From assembly GCF_033947565.1 (NCBI RefSeq), contig NZ_JARPVX010000006.1:1-64000 (forward strand): 64,000 bases of DNA, in the 5' to 3' direction. Made by a program: the position numbers and the translations under genes. The stretch is from Lichenihabitans sp033947565. GTDB taxonomy: Bacteria > Pseudomonadota > Alphaproteobacteria > Rhizobiales > Beijerinckiaceae. This document shows positions 8,818 to 16,721 of the stretch, in pieces (the stretch's first letter is position 1; every line of letters starts with the position of its first letter). The notes beneath the pieces were generated by a model. It had not been told where the DNA came from and did not search any database. It saw nothing but the letters and a program-made list of their open reading frames with translations.

Positions 8818-9864
8818 ATGAGCGACGCAGCCACCCAGGATCGCCGCGCCCCCGGGCGCGGGACCGATCGCTGGTTCCAGAAACCGGGCGGCTCCCCGGC
8901 CGACCGGATCCCGGCCTTCCAGGAGGCCTTGGCAGAGGTCGCACGCGCCTGGCAGCAGCGCTTTCAGGGGTTGGCGGCCGCAGAGGGCGAGATCAGCGTC
9001 AGCGCGGTTTCGGTGTGCAAGGTCGATGATGTGCTCGCGCGGCGCGGCGCCGGGCCGGTGCTGGCCGTGGTGGCGGCGCCGGGCTGGAACACCCGCATCG
9101 GCATCGGCTTCGACCGGGTCCTGGTGTCCACCGTGGTGGAAGCCCTGTTCGGCGGCGTCGGCGACGACACCGATGCCACCACGGCCATGCCGTTATCGCC
9201 CGTCGACCTGCAGATCGCCGACGTGGTGGTGCGGCACGTGTCCGAGGCGTTGGCGCTCGGCTTCGCCAAATGCCTGCCCTCGGCGTTCCGCCCCGAGGGC
9301 CTGCAAAGCAGGCTCGATCCGAGCTTCCTGGGCAAGCCTCTGACGGCCGTGGTGGCCGGCACCCTGAAGCTCGAAACGCTCGGCAGCGTTGTTTACCTCG
9401 ATATCCTGGTGCCCCTCGCGGCCATGATGGCCTTCGCGGACGAGCTGGCTGTGCCGGTGGACGTCGAGCCCTCCTACGAGGACCCCCGCTGGACGCAACG
9501 CCTCGAAACCGAGATCAGCCGCACCAGCATGGTGCTGCAGGCCTGCGTCGACCTCGACCCGATGGCGCTCGGTGCCATCGCGAGCTTGAGCGTCGGCCAG
9601 CTGATCGCGTTGCCCAAGGGAGCCACCGGCAAGGTTCGCCTGCAATGCGTTGGAGACGATCTGTTTCGCTGCGAACTCGGCCAGTCGGCCGGCCTTTACA
9701 CCGTGCGGGTGGAGGAGGTGGTCGGCACCGTGCCGGGCGAACCTCCGCCATCCGAGCCCACGCCCGACCTCGCGTCCGATGGAATGCCCGACTTCCCGTC
9801 GGGCCCTGGGCCCGACCAAGACCCCTTCGCGATGTCGTTGTCCATGCCGGACCTCGACCTGTGA
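8818..9864 (+). CDS. fliM: Flagellar motor switch protein FliM
   Basis: The C-ring component linking FliG to FliN and sensing CheY. It is divergent, as in other rhizobia, but the middle domain is recognisable (ALFGGVGDDTD, LSPVDLQIADVVVRHVSEAL) and so is the C-terminal SpoA-like region (LDPMALGAIASLSVGQLIAL). At 348 residues it is full length. I see no clear EIDALL-type CheY-binding motif at the N-terminus, where the sequence is low-complexity. The last 45 or so residues form a Pro/Asp-rich acidic tail ending SMPDLDL, absent from enteric FliM. The ATG follows the motA stop by 4 bases, so the two are probably coupled. Confidence 0.9.
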   Translation: MSDAATQDRRAPGRGTDRWFQKPGGSPADRIPAFQEALAEVARAWQQRFQGLAAAEGEISVSAVSVCKVDDVLARRGAGPVLAVVAAPGWNTRIGIGFDRVLVSTVVEALFGGVGDDTDATTAMPLSPVDLQIADVVVRHVSEALALGFAKCLPSAFRPEGLQSRLDPSFLGKPLTAVVAGTLKLETLGSVVYLDILVPLAAMMAFADELAVPVDVEPSYEDPRWTQRLETEISRTSMVLQACVDLDPMALGAIASLSVGQLIALPKGATGKVRLQCVGDDLFRCELGQSAGLYTVRVEEVVGTVPGEPPPSEPTPDLASDGMPDFPSGPGPDQDPFAMSLSMPDLDL

Positions 9865-9892
9865 CCCTTGAACCCGTGACCCGAGGAGATTC

Positions 9893-10192
9893 ATGAACGC
9901 CTCCGAAGCCGTTGCAGACGCGGGGGGAACCCCGAACCTCGACGCCATTCTGAAGATCCCCGTTTCTGTGCAGATCATGCTCGGCGGCACCACCATGCCG
10001 CTCGCCACCTTGATGAAGCTCGGCCGCGGCGCCGTGGTGCCGCTCGACCACAAGGTGGGCGAGCCGGTGGATGTGGTGGTGAACGGCCGCGTCATCGCCC
10101 GCGGCGAGATGGTGGTGATCGAGGAAGATGCGACGCGCCTCGGTGTGTCGCTTACGGAAGTGGTCGGACAGGACGCGAGCCGCCGGGACTAA
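9893..10192 (+). CDS. fliN: Flagellar motor switch protein FliN
   Basis: A C-ring protein that forms the lower ring and the docking site for the export ATPase complex. Its 99 residues comprise little more than the SpoA domain: NLDAILKIPVSVQIMLGGTT, then LGRGAVVPLDHKVGEPVDVV, NGRVIARGEMVVIEE and a hydrophobic C-terminal strand. The ATG is preceded by CGAGGAG. It lies 28 bases after fliM and 28 before fliG in the motA-fliM-fliN-fliG-flhB operon. The order matches other rhizobial flagellar islands. Confidence 0.96.
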   Translation: MNASEAVADAGGTPNLDAILKIPVSVQIMLGGTTMPLATLMKLGRGAVVPLDHKVGEPVDVVVNGRVIARGEMVVIEEDATRLGVSLTEVVGQDASRRD

Positions 10193-10220
10193 GATCCCGC
10201 CTCCTTTCAGGAAACAGTCC

Positions 10221-11243
10221 ATGAGCATGACCATGTCGGCCCCGGCGGGCCTCGACCGCCTCACGATGAGCGGCCCCGAAAAGGTTGCGGCCCTGTTGCT
10301 CGGCATGGGCAAGCCGCTGGCCAGCAAGCTCCTGAAGCATTTCGACGCCACCGAGCTCAAGATGGTGACGCGCTCGGCCGCAAGCCTCGGGGCGATCTCG
10401 ATGGGAACGCTGGAAGAGCTCGTCGACGAGCTCGGGGCCGAGTTCTCGAAGGGGCTCGACCTGCACGGCACCGCGGCCGAGATCGAGCACCTGCTCGGCA
10501 CCGTGCTGCCGCCCGACCAGGTGGCCGAGATCATGGCCGACGTGCTGGGCAACTCCAATTCCTCGATCTGGGTGCGCTTGTCCGGCCTGCCCGAGAAGGA
10601 CATGGCCGCCTATGTCACCAAGGAACACCCGCAGACCGCCGCCCTGATCCTGTCGCGGTTGACGCCCGAATCGGCCGCCAAGACCCTGGCGGTGCTGCCG
10701 CGCGAGCAGCGCAACGCCTTGACGCGACGCATGCTGACCCAGAAGCCCGTCAGCGAGCCGACGATCCGCATCCTGGAAGCGAAGCTGCGCGACGACCTGT
10801 TGATCAACGTGTCGCGCGAGAAGGAAGGCGCGACGCAGATCCGCGTCGCCGACATCCTCAACCGCATGGACCCGGAACAGGCCGAGGACATGCTGAGCGC
10901 CATCGCGGAATCGAAGCCCGAAGACGCGGCCGTGATCCGCTCCAAGATGTTCTCCTTCACGGACCTCGTGGCATTGTCGCAGAAGTCGCGCTCCGTGCTG
11001 CTCGAGAAGGTGCCGGCCGAGCAGATCACCGTGGCCCTGAAGGAGTCCGACGACGCCCTGAAGGAAGCCGTGCTGTCCGCCATGGGGGCGCGCGCCCGCC
11101 GCCTCGTCGAGAACGAACTGAAGAACGCGCCCGGAACCACCAAGGAGGTCGCGGCCGCCCGCAAGCTCGTCTGCACCACCGTGCTGGAACTGATCGCGCT
11201 CGGCGAGATCGAGCCGCCGGACCTCAGCGGCGAAGCCAACTGA
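10221..11243 (+). CDS. fliG: Flagellar motor switch protein FliG
   Basis: The rotor protein of the C-ring that contacts MotA. The three armadillo-type regions are visible: an N-terminal GPEKVAALLLGMGKPLASKL, the middle-domain EHPQ motif in YVTKEHPQTAALILSRL around residue 140, and a C-terminal domain with the charged torque-generating helix LVALSQKSRSVLLEKVPAEQ. At 340 residues it is full length. I chose the ATG at 10221, with the sequence CAGGAAAC upstream; the open frame extends 31 codons further but overlaps fliN and is not conserved. It lies between fliN and flhB on the same transcript. Confidence 0.96.
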   Translation: MSMTMSAPAGLDRLTMSGPEKVAALLLGMGKPLASKLLKHFDATELKMVTRSAASLGAISMGTLEELVDELGAEFSKGLDLHGTAAEIEHLLGTVLPPDQVAEIMADVLGNSNSSIWVRLSGLPEKDMAAYVTKEHPQTAALILSRLTPESAAKTLAVLPREQRNALTRRMLTQKPVSEPTIRILEAKLRDDLLINVSREKEGATQIRVADILNRMDPEQAEDMLSAIAESKPEDAAVIRSKMFSFTDLVALSQKSRSVLLEKVPAEQITVALKESDDALKEAVLSAMGARARRLVENELKNAPGTTKEVAAARKLVCTTVLELIALGEIEPPDLSGEAN

Positions 11244-11265
11244 TCGCCCGTCCCGGCCACCTCCG

Positions 11266-12369
11266 ATGAGCGATCAATCCGGCGATCACGAAGACAAGAC
11301 CGAGGAGCCGACGGAGAAGAAGCTCCGCGACGCCCATGAAAAGGGCGACCTTCCCCGCTCGCGCGAGGCGCTGTTGTTTTCCGGCCTGCTGGCTTCGCTC
11401 GTCGTGGTGTCGCTGATGCTGCGCCCGGCGCTGGCCCAGGTGGCCGAGGCGCTGGCCCACCTGCTCGACGGCATGGGGCAGATCGACCTGCGCAGCGGCG
11501 GCGACGTGGTGGCCGTGGTGGGGCGACTGGGGGCACCGGTCGCCACCCTGCTGATTCCCATCTTCCTGATCTTCATCGTGGCCGGGATCGCGACCTCCTG
11601 CGCCCAGGCGATGCCGAGCGTGGTGCTCGACCGCATCATGCCGGACCTGTCGAAGATTTCGCCCATGAAGGGCTTCGGCCGCCTGTTCTCGGGCCATGGC
11701 CTGATCGAATCCGGCAAGGGCGTCGGCAAGCTCATCGTGGTCGGCGTCGTGGTGTTCATCCTGTTGCGCTCCGAACAAACGGCCGTCATCGATGCGCTGT
11801 TCATGGAGCCGGCGGCGGTTCCCGACCTGATCCTCGGCATCGTGACCCGGCTGCTGGCCGGCGTCGCCACCGCCTTCGGGGTGATTGCGGTGCTGGATTT
11901 TCTGTGGACCAAGACGAGCTGGCGCAAGCGCCAGCGCATGACGCGTCAGGAGGTCAAGGACGAGATGCGGCAGGCCGAGGGCGACCCCATCCTCAAGGCC
12001 AAGCGGCGCTCGCTCCAGCTCGACCGGTCGCGCCGGCGCATGATGGCCGACGTGCCGCGCGCCACGGTGGTGATCGCCAACCCGACCCATTTCGCCATCG
12101 CGCTGCGCTATGTGCGGGCCGAGGGTGGGGCGCCGGTCGTGGTGGCCAAGGGCAAGGATCTCGTGGCGCTGAAAATCCGCGAAATCGCGGAAGAATGTGG
12201 CGTCGCCGTGATCGAGAACAAGCTCCTGGCAAGGTCGATGTACGACCATGTCGAGGTTGCCCAGGTCATTCCGCCGGAGTTCTACAAGGCGGTGGCCGAG
12301 ATCATTCATTACATCCAGTCCCGGGCGGCCGGCAGGCCGGCGCCACGACCTCAGGCGGTACTGCGTTGA
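11266..12369 (+). CDS. flhB: Flagellar export apparatus protein FlhB
   Basis: The inner-membrane export gate subunit that switches substrate specificity after autocleavage. The N-terminus has the typical charged EDKTEEPTEKKLRDAHEKGD segment, then four hydrophobic segments. The cytoplasmic domain carries the self-cleavage motif NPTH (VIANPTHFAIALRYVR, around residue 270). Length 367 residues is normal. The TGA stop overlaps a TTG that probably starts the next gene. A ribosome site is weak; the gene follows fliG by 22 bases. Confidence 0.96.
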   Translation: MSDQSGDHEDKTEEPTEKKLRDAHEKGDLPRSREALLFSGLLASLVVVSLMLRPALAQVAEALAHLLDGMGQIDLRSGGDVVAVVGRLGAPVATLLIPIFLIFIVAGIATSCAQAMPSVVLDRIMPDLSKISPMKGFGRLFSGHGLIESGKGVGKLIVVGVVVFILLRSEQTAVIDALFMEPAAVPDLILGIVTRLLAGVATAFGVIAVLDFLWTKTSWRKRQRMTRQEVKDEMRQAEGDPILKAKRRSLQLDRSRRRMMADVPRATVVIANPTHFAIALRYVRAEGGAPVVVAKGKDLVALKIREIAEECGVAVIENKLLARSMYDHVEVAQVIPPEFYKAVAEIIHYIQSRAAGRPAPRPQAVLR

Positions 12370-12851
12370 CCTTTCTTGTTGAAAACGAACAGAACGCCTA
12401 CGCCCGGCTTATCGCCGACGGCCTTAGGGATGTGCTCGAGGAACTGCACGCGATCGACCTCGTCGATCTGGTCAGCTTCATCCGCTTCGATCGCCACGCG
12501 GCGATCGAAGACCTCCTGCAATCCTCGACGGAGCTCTTCTTCAAGGAAGGCACCATCACTTTCGGGTGGAACGCCTGGGTCGACATGGCCTGGGGCGACA
12601 TGCCGAGCGTCACGCTCGGCATGGAGTTCAATCATCGCGACGTTTGCGTGTTCTTCAACCTGACGCTGCGCGCCATGGAACAGGCCGTCGAGGTGGTGGC
12701 CGTGGTGTTCGACCCGGAATGCCCAGAGCCGGCCGAGCGGCGGCGGCGCCTTAAGAAGGCGCTGAGCGACGCCCTTCTGCCCCGCGCCGCCCGTCGGCTG
12801 CCGGTGCTGCCGCTGCGTCGGGGCTCCGGTCGCGCCGCGAGGCCGCGATGA
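12366..12851 (+). CDS. Hypothetical protein of the flagellar operon
   Basis: A soluble-looking protein of about 161 residues between flhB and the PilZ gene. I place the start at a TTG that overlaps the flhB stop as TTGA, mirroring the 4-base overlaps common in this window; a second TTG five codons later is an alternative. The sequence starts TFLVENEQNAYARLIADGL, has aromatic-rich middle segments (FGWNAWVDMAWGDMPSVTLG, RDVCVFFNLTLR) and ends in a basic Arg-rich tail. There is no signal peptide or membrane segment and I recognise no family. Its stop overlaps the PilZ gene start by 4 bases. Operon position suggests a motility or c-di-GMP-linked role, which is inference only. Confidence 0.7.
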   Translation: MTFLVENEQNAYARLIADGLRDVLEELHAIDLVDLVSFIRFDRHAAIEDLLQSSTELFFKEGTITFGWNAWVDMAWGDMPSVTLGMEFNHRDVCVFFNLTLRAMEQAVEVVAVVFDPECPEPAERRRRLKKALSDALLPRAARRLPVLPLRRGSGRAARPR

Positions 12852-13306
12852 CGGCACGCCCGGCGCGCGCCGGCGTGGCGCCGATCATCGACGCCATCCG
12901 GGTCGAGGGCGATGCCGCCGCGGCCTGCGGCTTCACCTATACGGTGTTGATCGACCGCAAGCCCGCCGCCACGCCTGCGCGCGCGGGTGACGACCGCCGC
13001 GAAGCACCGCGGCGCCGCACCCGCCTGCGGTCCGGCAAGATCGTCGATGCGGCGGATCTCTTCGTGACCGAATGCCTTGTGCACGACCTGTCGGACACCG
13101 GCATGCGCCTGCGGCTGCCGATCGGCGTCGCGATGCCGGACCGCTTCCAGGTCTACGACGACCAGTCCGGGCAATTGCTGCGGGCGGAACTCTCGTGGCG
13201 GCGCGCCGACGAGGTGGGCATCCATTTCGTGCCCTACGAGGAAACGCCCCGCAGCCGCACGATCGCGGCCGACATGCGGCGCAAGTTCTACAAGCTGCCC
13301 CGTTAG
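12848..13306 (+). CDS. PilZ domain protein (predicted c-di-GMP receptor)
   Basis: PilZ domains bind cyclic di-GMP and modulate motility or polysaccharide output. The two c-di-GMP-contact motifs are present: the RxxxR-type basic cluster in RRRTRLRSGKI around residue 55, and the D-x-S-x-x-G motif in HDLSDTGMRLRL about 25 residues later. The N-terminal 45 residues are not part of the domain and lack recognisable features. It is the last gene of the motA to flhB operon and overlaps the preceding gene by 4 bases. Placement beside the switch genes suggests a YcgR-like brake on the motor, but the rhizobial flagellar operon position alone does not prove this. Confidence 0.87.
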   Translation: MTARPARAGVAPIIDAIRVEGDAAAACGFTYTVLIDRKPAATPARAGDDRREAPRRRTRLRSGKIVDAADLFVTECLVHDLSDTGMRLRLPIGVAMPDRFQVYDDQSGQLLRAELSWRRADEVGIHFVPYEETPRSRTIAADMRRKFYKLPR

Positions 13307-13340
13307 CGCGGCGAAACCTGCGGCCTCTCCTTCATCCCGC

Positions 13341-13895
13341 TCAGCGGATGAAATCCTTCGCTTCGTCGAGTGTGGCGAAGACGCGGGTGCCGAACATGGT
13401 CTCCACCTCGACGGAGCCGTCCGGCAGGATCAGGTAATTGCGGTCCTTGGTGCGCGCCGGCTTCGGGCGCTCGGGCGGTTGCTGCCGGTCGGTCGCCATG
13501 CGCTCCGGTGCGATGACCGTGGGGGTGACGGTGATGATCTCGGGGGCCCGGGGGGCGTGGGGCTCGGGCGGCGTCATGACGGGCTCGGCCACGACCGGCT
13601 CAGGCTCGAGCGTGGCAGCGCCCCGGCCGCGCGGCGCGGCGGAGCGCTGCAGCACCGCATCGAAGAAGCGCGTCAAGGCGCCGAAGCCGGCCCGCAACGC
13701 CCCGACGATCGCGACCCCGAACCCCGTGCCGATCAGCGTCTGCGCCAGCGTCACAACATCGCCGCGCCACGCCAGGACGTCCACCAGGGTGCCGCCCCGG
13801 AACACGGTTTCGCCAGCCACGAGGCCGGTGACGAGGAGCACCCATCCGATCAGGGCGAGGCCGAAGCCTACCCATGTCATGCGGCCAATCTTCAC
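13341..13895 (-). CDS. Hypothetical two-helix membrane protein
   Basis: A 184-residue protein with two N-terminal hydrophobic segments (about residues 7-28 and 48-68), a long Pro/Glu/Val-rich linker and a compact C-terminal motif NYLILPDGSVEVETMFGTR followed by a short helix. The C-terminal part resembles small domains found at the end of other alphaproteobacterial membrane proteins, but I cannot name it. It is convergent with the PilZ gene and lies downstream of flgJ and its partners, so it probably belongs to that leftward unit. The function is unknown. Confidence 0.75.
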   Translation of the reverse strand: MKIGRMTWVGFGLALIGWVLLVTGLVAGETVFRGGTLVDVLAWRGDVVTLAQTLIGTGFGVAIVGALRAGFGALTRFFDAVLQRSAAPRGRGAATLEPEPVVAEPVMTPPEPHAPRAPEIITVTPTVIAPERMATDRQQPPERPKPARTKDRNYLILPDGSVEVETMFGTRVFATLDEAKDFIR

Positions 13896-13953
13896 CGTGC
13901 GGCTCCCTCGGCCGGTGACGCACCCGCGGCGCGGGCTGGCTTGATCGCCACCC

Positions 13954-14397
13954 TCAATCCTGGACGTTCTTCGGCGTGTAGTTGAACGACTCGACCAGCA
14001 CGTCCTTGATCAACGCTGCGCCGAGGCGTGCGTTCGTCTGCTCCACCAGCAGCTTGGTGAAGGCCGGCATGTCCATGCGGTCCAGATGGTTGAAATCGGT
14101 CGTCTTGTCCATGTAGACGTCGTTGAAGGCGGCATCCATCAGGTAGGGCTCCGGCGGCACGCTCACGGTCTTCAGCACGGCGCTGTCCACCACATAGGTG
14201 AACTGCATGCCCACATAGCCCTGAAGTGCCCCGTCGACGATCACCGGCACGTTGATGTTGCGGGTTTTTTCGTGATGCAGCGCCGCCGTGTCGGCATGCG
14301 CCTCGGCCTTGCCGGCATTCGAACCCATCAGGCTGGCGCCATAGGTCGACCCGAGCGCCACGAGTGTCAGCCAGAGGCCGACCAGGAAGATCTTCAC
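13954..14397 (-). CDS. Hypothetical membrane-anchored protein in flgJ operon
   Basis: A 147-residue protein with one N-terminal membrane anchor or uncleaved signal (KIFLVGLWLTLVALGSTYGA) and a periplasmic domain of about 120 residues. That domain has a strand-rich pattern (INVPVIVDGALQGYVGMQFT, then a C-terminal LLVEQTNARLGAALIKDVLV helix) reminiscent of FliL-type periplasmic domains, but similarity is too weak to call. I chose the GTG at 14395-14397 because it overlaps the upstream stop as GTGA and begins directly before the hydrophobic segment; the longer open frame overlaps the upstream gene. Operon position links it to flagellar assembly. Confidence 0.75.
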   Translation of the reverse strand: MKIFLVGLWLTLVALGSTYGASLMGSNAGKAEAHADTAALHHEKTRNINVPVIVDGALQGYVGMQFTYVVDSAVLKTVSVPPEPYLMDAAFNDVYMDKTTDFNHLDRMDMPAFTKLLVEQTNARLGAALIKDVLVESFNYTPKNVQD

Positions 14398-14786
14398 GCG
14401 CGTCCGGCCGCCATGGAGTAGGTGCCGTCCGACTCGGCGTCCCGCAAGGTGCGCGAGATGATGTCGGCCACCTGGCGCACGGCGCCGATGCGCACGTCGA
14501 GCACCTGACGGTTGGTTTCGAGCTTGGCCTCGAGCCGTCCCAGCCGGCCGCGCGCCCCTTCGCGTTCGGCAACGCTGGTGAGGCGCGGCATGAAGCGGCT
14601 CAGTTCGAGCAGGCTCTGGCGCTTGCGGCCGCAGGTGTCGATCAGGTCGCAAGGGCGGTTGCGGCGCAGCGACTCGGTTTCGTGGTCGAGCACCGCCTCG
14701 AGCCGCTCGGCCACGGCCAGAAAGGCCGCGAAGCTGAAGGTGCCGTTGGCGGCGGAAGGGTCGTTGGGGGCCGGACGCGCGGACAT
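14394..14786 (-). CDS. FlgN-like flagellar protein (tentative)
   Basis: A 130-residue, mainly helical protein. The segment AERLEAVLDHETESLRRNR then LIDTCGRKRQSLLELSRF follows the spacing of FlgN-type chaperones, which bind hook-associated proteins before export: a Leu/Glu helix, a short break, then an Arg/Lys helix with K-x-x-L-L. The remainder is a second amphipathic helix pair ending SDGTYSMAAGRA. It sits directly between flgJ and the membrane protein genes, with its TGA overlapping the next GTG. The call is by pattern and context only; it could be an unrelated coiled coil. The start at 14786 gives a compact protein and avoids overlap with flgJ. Confidence 0.55.
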   Translation of the reverse strand: MSARPAPNDPSAANGTFSFAAFLAVAERLEAVLDHETESLRRNRPCDLIDTCGRKRQSLLELSRFMPRLTSVAEREGARGRLGRLEAKLETNRQVLDVRIGAVRQVADIISRTLRDAESDGTYSMAAGRA

Positions 14787-14811
14787 GGGTGGGGGCCTTG
14801 ATCTGGCGCGG

Positions 14812-15336
14812 CTAGCCGCGCGGCAGTTGGGACAGGAGGGTTGCGGCGGGGTCGGCCGGCAGGGTGGCGGCCGGATCGGGGACGCTTGGGGCGGCTGCGG
14901 GGTGCAGCGACGCTTCCTTCTTCTCGATGGTCTGCGCGATGCCGAGGCGGCCGCTCTTGGCCACCTGGGCGGCGATCTGCTCGGCCAGCATCGACCGGTA
15001 GGCATCGCCTGAAAAGGCGTCGCCGAACAATTCGGTGTTCTTCGGCAGAACCTCCTGGATGAAGTTCTGCAGCACCACGGCCTCGAACTTCTGGTAGGTC
15101 GAGCCGGGCGCCGCGTGCATCTGGTGGCCGCGTGTGATCTCGGGTGCCTGGCGGGAAGCCTGGTCGCTTCCGTTCAGGATCGGCCGCGATCGCGCCTGCA
15201 GCACGGAAGCGAAATCGATGTCGCTCGCGGCCGTGCCGGCCATGCTGGCGAGCTTGGCGGCCGCCGCCTGCACCCGGGTCGGGTCCGCGGCCTGGGCGAC
15301 GTCGAGGACGATGTCTGAGGGCGGTGCGATGGACAC
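14812..15336 (-). CDS. flgJ: Rod-binding protein FlgJ, single-domain form
   Basis: Acts as the rod-capping or rod-binding factor during basal-body assembly in the periplasm. The conserved domain covers residues about 82-135: YQKFEAVVLQNFIQEVLPKN, then GDAFSGDAYRSMLAEQIAAQ and a final K-S-G-R-L-G-I-A motif. The glucosaminidase domain of enteric FlgJ is absent, as is normal in alphaproteobacteria, and the C-terminal 40 residues are a Pro/Ala-rich tail. It appears to be the first gene of the leftward flgJ unit; 321 bases of non-coding sequence lie upstream. Confidence 0.87.
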   Translation of the reverse strand: MSIAPPSDIVLDVAQAADPTRVQAAAAKLASMAGTAASDIDFASVLQARSRPILNGSDQASRQAPEITRGHQMHAAPGSTYQKFEAVVLQNFIQEVLPKNTELFGDAFSGDAYRSMLAEQIAAQVAKSGRLGIAQTIEKKEASLHPAAAPSVPDPAATLPADPAATLLSQLPRG

Positions 15337-15657
15337 GGGGGAAGCGGCGATCCTCGGTGGGCTTGCTCGCGCTGGGCGAGGCTGCCACTACCCTGGCGCT
15401 TCAAGCTTTCGGCAGGCTTGCCGCTCCCGTGAGGGCCTGTCGGGCTCTTTCAGGTCTGACGGGCCCTGACGCTCTTTTTGGTCAGCAGCCCGATCAGGCG
15501 AACTGGGGTCTACTCCGCCTGAGCTTCCTGGGTATGGTTCATCCGCTGACATCCGTTGACACACAAGATGTGCTAGGATGCGTCGCTCCTTTAAATCGTG
15601 GCCAGACCGGCGGCAAACGACTGATTGTATTTTGGTTTTAAACCATGAACATACAAT
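15337..15657. other. Non-coding stretch upstream of flgJ
   Basis: No convincing gene on either strand. The only structured element I see is a tandem direct repeat of a 10-mer (ATCCGCTGAC then ATCCGTTGAC) at 15541-15560, one helical turn apart. The region becomes distinctly AT-richer from about 15590 towards the neighbouring hypothetical gene, marking the edge of a base-composition shift. Confidence 0.6.
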
Positions 15658-16188
15658 CTACAATGTCGAGTTCTTCGATGTTGGCCGACCGATAGAAAGT
15701 TCATGGTCTATTGTTGCGTTCCAGAATAGATTGATCATGCTAAGCGGCGCAGAGAGACCGGCCGGGCAGAACGCTATGGTGGCATTAAACCTGCCATCAG
15801 CGACCTTTCCCTGGTAGGCACACTGGAAATACCGAAAGCCGCATCCGTTCACCTGTTTGAGAACGGAGACGCAGGACCTGCTTTCCATGCTGATCGGGCC
15901 AGTCTTTTGGATCTTGACCTCGAGGTCTTCGAGCTTGGCTCGGCTCACATAAGGCGATGGGAAAAGGCTTGGCCGATCTGCCGCGGCTCCCAACTTGGCA
16001 AAATCGGTCAGCATGGCTTCACCGTGAGATTCCGCATCAGACAACCCGCTAAAAAGCCACACTGCGCTTAGGGCGGTCGTCAGGATAACGCCAATCAGTG
16101 CGATGAAACCGATCTTCCAGACGTTTCTCCCTGGAGCTTGCGGGCGGCTCGTCGAGACCGAGCTGTCTGGAACGATGCTGTTGGTCAT
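15658..16188 (-). CDS. Hypothetical membrane-anchored protein, atypical composition
   Basis: A 176-residue protein with one N-terminal transmembrane segment (about residues 25-47, IGFIALIGVILTTALSAVWL) and an extracytoplasmic domain with four or more Cys (SCVSVLKQVNGCGFRYFQC, then AFCPAG) that could form disulfides. No family is recognised. Base composition is markedly AT-richer than the flanking flagellar genes, and it stands alone between flgJ and the fliJ-like gene, so it looks like an inserted gene rather than part of the flagellar set. Ribosome site and start (ATG 16186-16188) are acceptable but not strong. Confidence 0.65.
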   Translation of the reverse strand: MTNSIVPDSSVSTSRPQAPGRNVWKIGFIALIGVILTTALSAVWLFSGLSDAESHGEAMLTDFAKLGAAADRPSLFPSPYVSRAKLEDLEVKIQKTGPISMESRSCVSVLKQVNGCGFRYFQCAYQGKVADGRFNATIAFCPAGLSAPLSMINLFWNATIDHELSIGRPTSKNSTL

Positions 16189-16265
16189 CTATCATCACGC
16201 GTCGCAGACAGAGATTAGGCACCCAATTCATACAGCGTAAACAGGAGGGTCGGAAAGTGCCGCGC

Positions 16266-16721
16266 CTACGACCGTATCGTACTTGCTTCGTCATCCGCGA
16301 TGCTTTGTTGGTCGATGCGGTTGACGCCCCCCTCCTCGGCCTGCTGCCGCGCCACGGCACCCTCGATGAGCACTTCGAGGCTGCGCCGGTCTTCGACCAC
16401 CCGGTCTTCGGCCGCCACCGTCTCGGTGATGCGTTCGGCCAGCCGGTGGCGCCGCTCGGCCGCCTGCACCTCGCCGCGTTGCCGGTCGCGCTCGATGCCG
16501 GTGTCGGCTTCGCGCTCGGCCAGGCGTCGCGTCTGCCGCAGGGCCAGCACCGCCAGCGGCCCCACCAGGCTTTCCGTTTCGACGAAATCGCCGAGCGCGG
16601 TGCGGGCGGTCACGAGGGCGGCCTTGCGGTTTTCGATCTCGATCAGCTTCCATTCGGCCAGCCGCTTGCGCTGCGCCTGCATGGCGACGATGCGCTGCAT
16701 GGATTTCAGGCGATCGCTCAT
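16266..16721 (-). CDS. FliJ-like coiled-coil protein downstream of fliR
   Basis: A 151-residue, almost wholly helical and highly charged protein (Arg, Glu, Ala, Gln rich) with heptad-like repeats from about residue 10 to 140, as expected of FliJ, the export-gate/ATPase stalk protein. Its ATG overlaps the fliR stop as ATGA, so it is the third gene of the flhA-fliR unit. Sequence similarity to FliJ is not evident by eye beyond coiled-coil character, size and operon position, so the name is a suggestion. The C-terminal tail (DDEASTIRS) is polar. Confidence 0.6.
   Translation of the reverse strand: MSDRLKSMQRIVAMQAQRKRLAEWKLIEIENRKAALVTARTALGDFVETESLVGPLAVLALRQTRRLAEREADTGIERDRQRGEVQAAERRHRLAERITETVAAEDRVVEDRRSLEVLIEGAVARQQAEEGGVNRIDQQSIADDEASTIRS

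Noticed and set aside
15540..15600. Sigma-70-like promoter (TTGACA at 15556)
   Set aside because: No -10 element at 16-18 bases; TAGGAT lies too close.
15578..15817. 79-residue rightward open frame beside the AT-rich orphan gene
   Set aside because: Overlaps the better-supported minus-strand gene and has no ribosome site.
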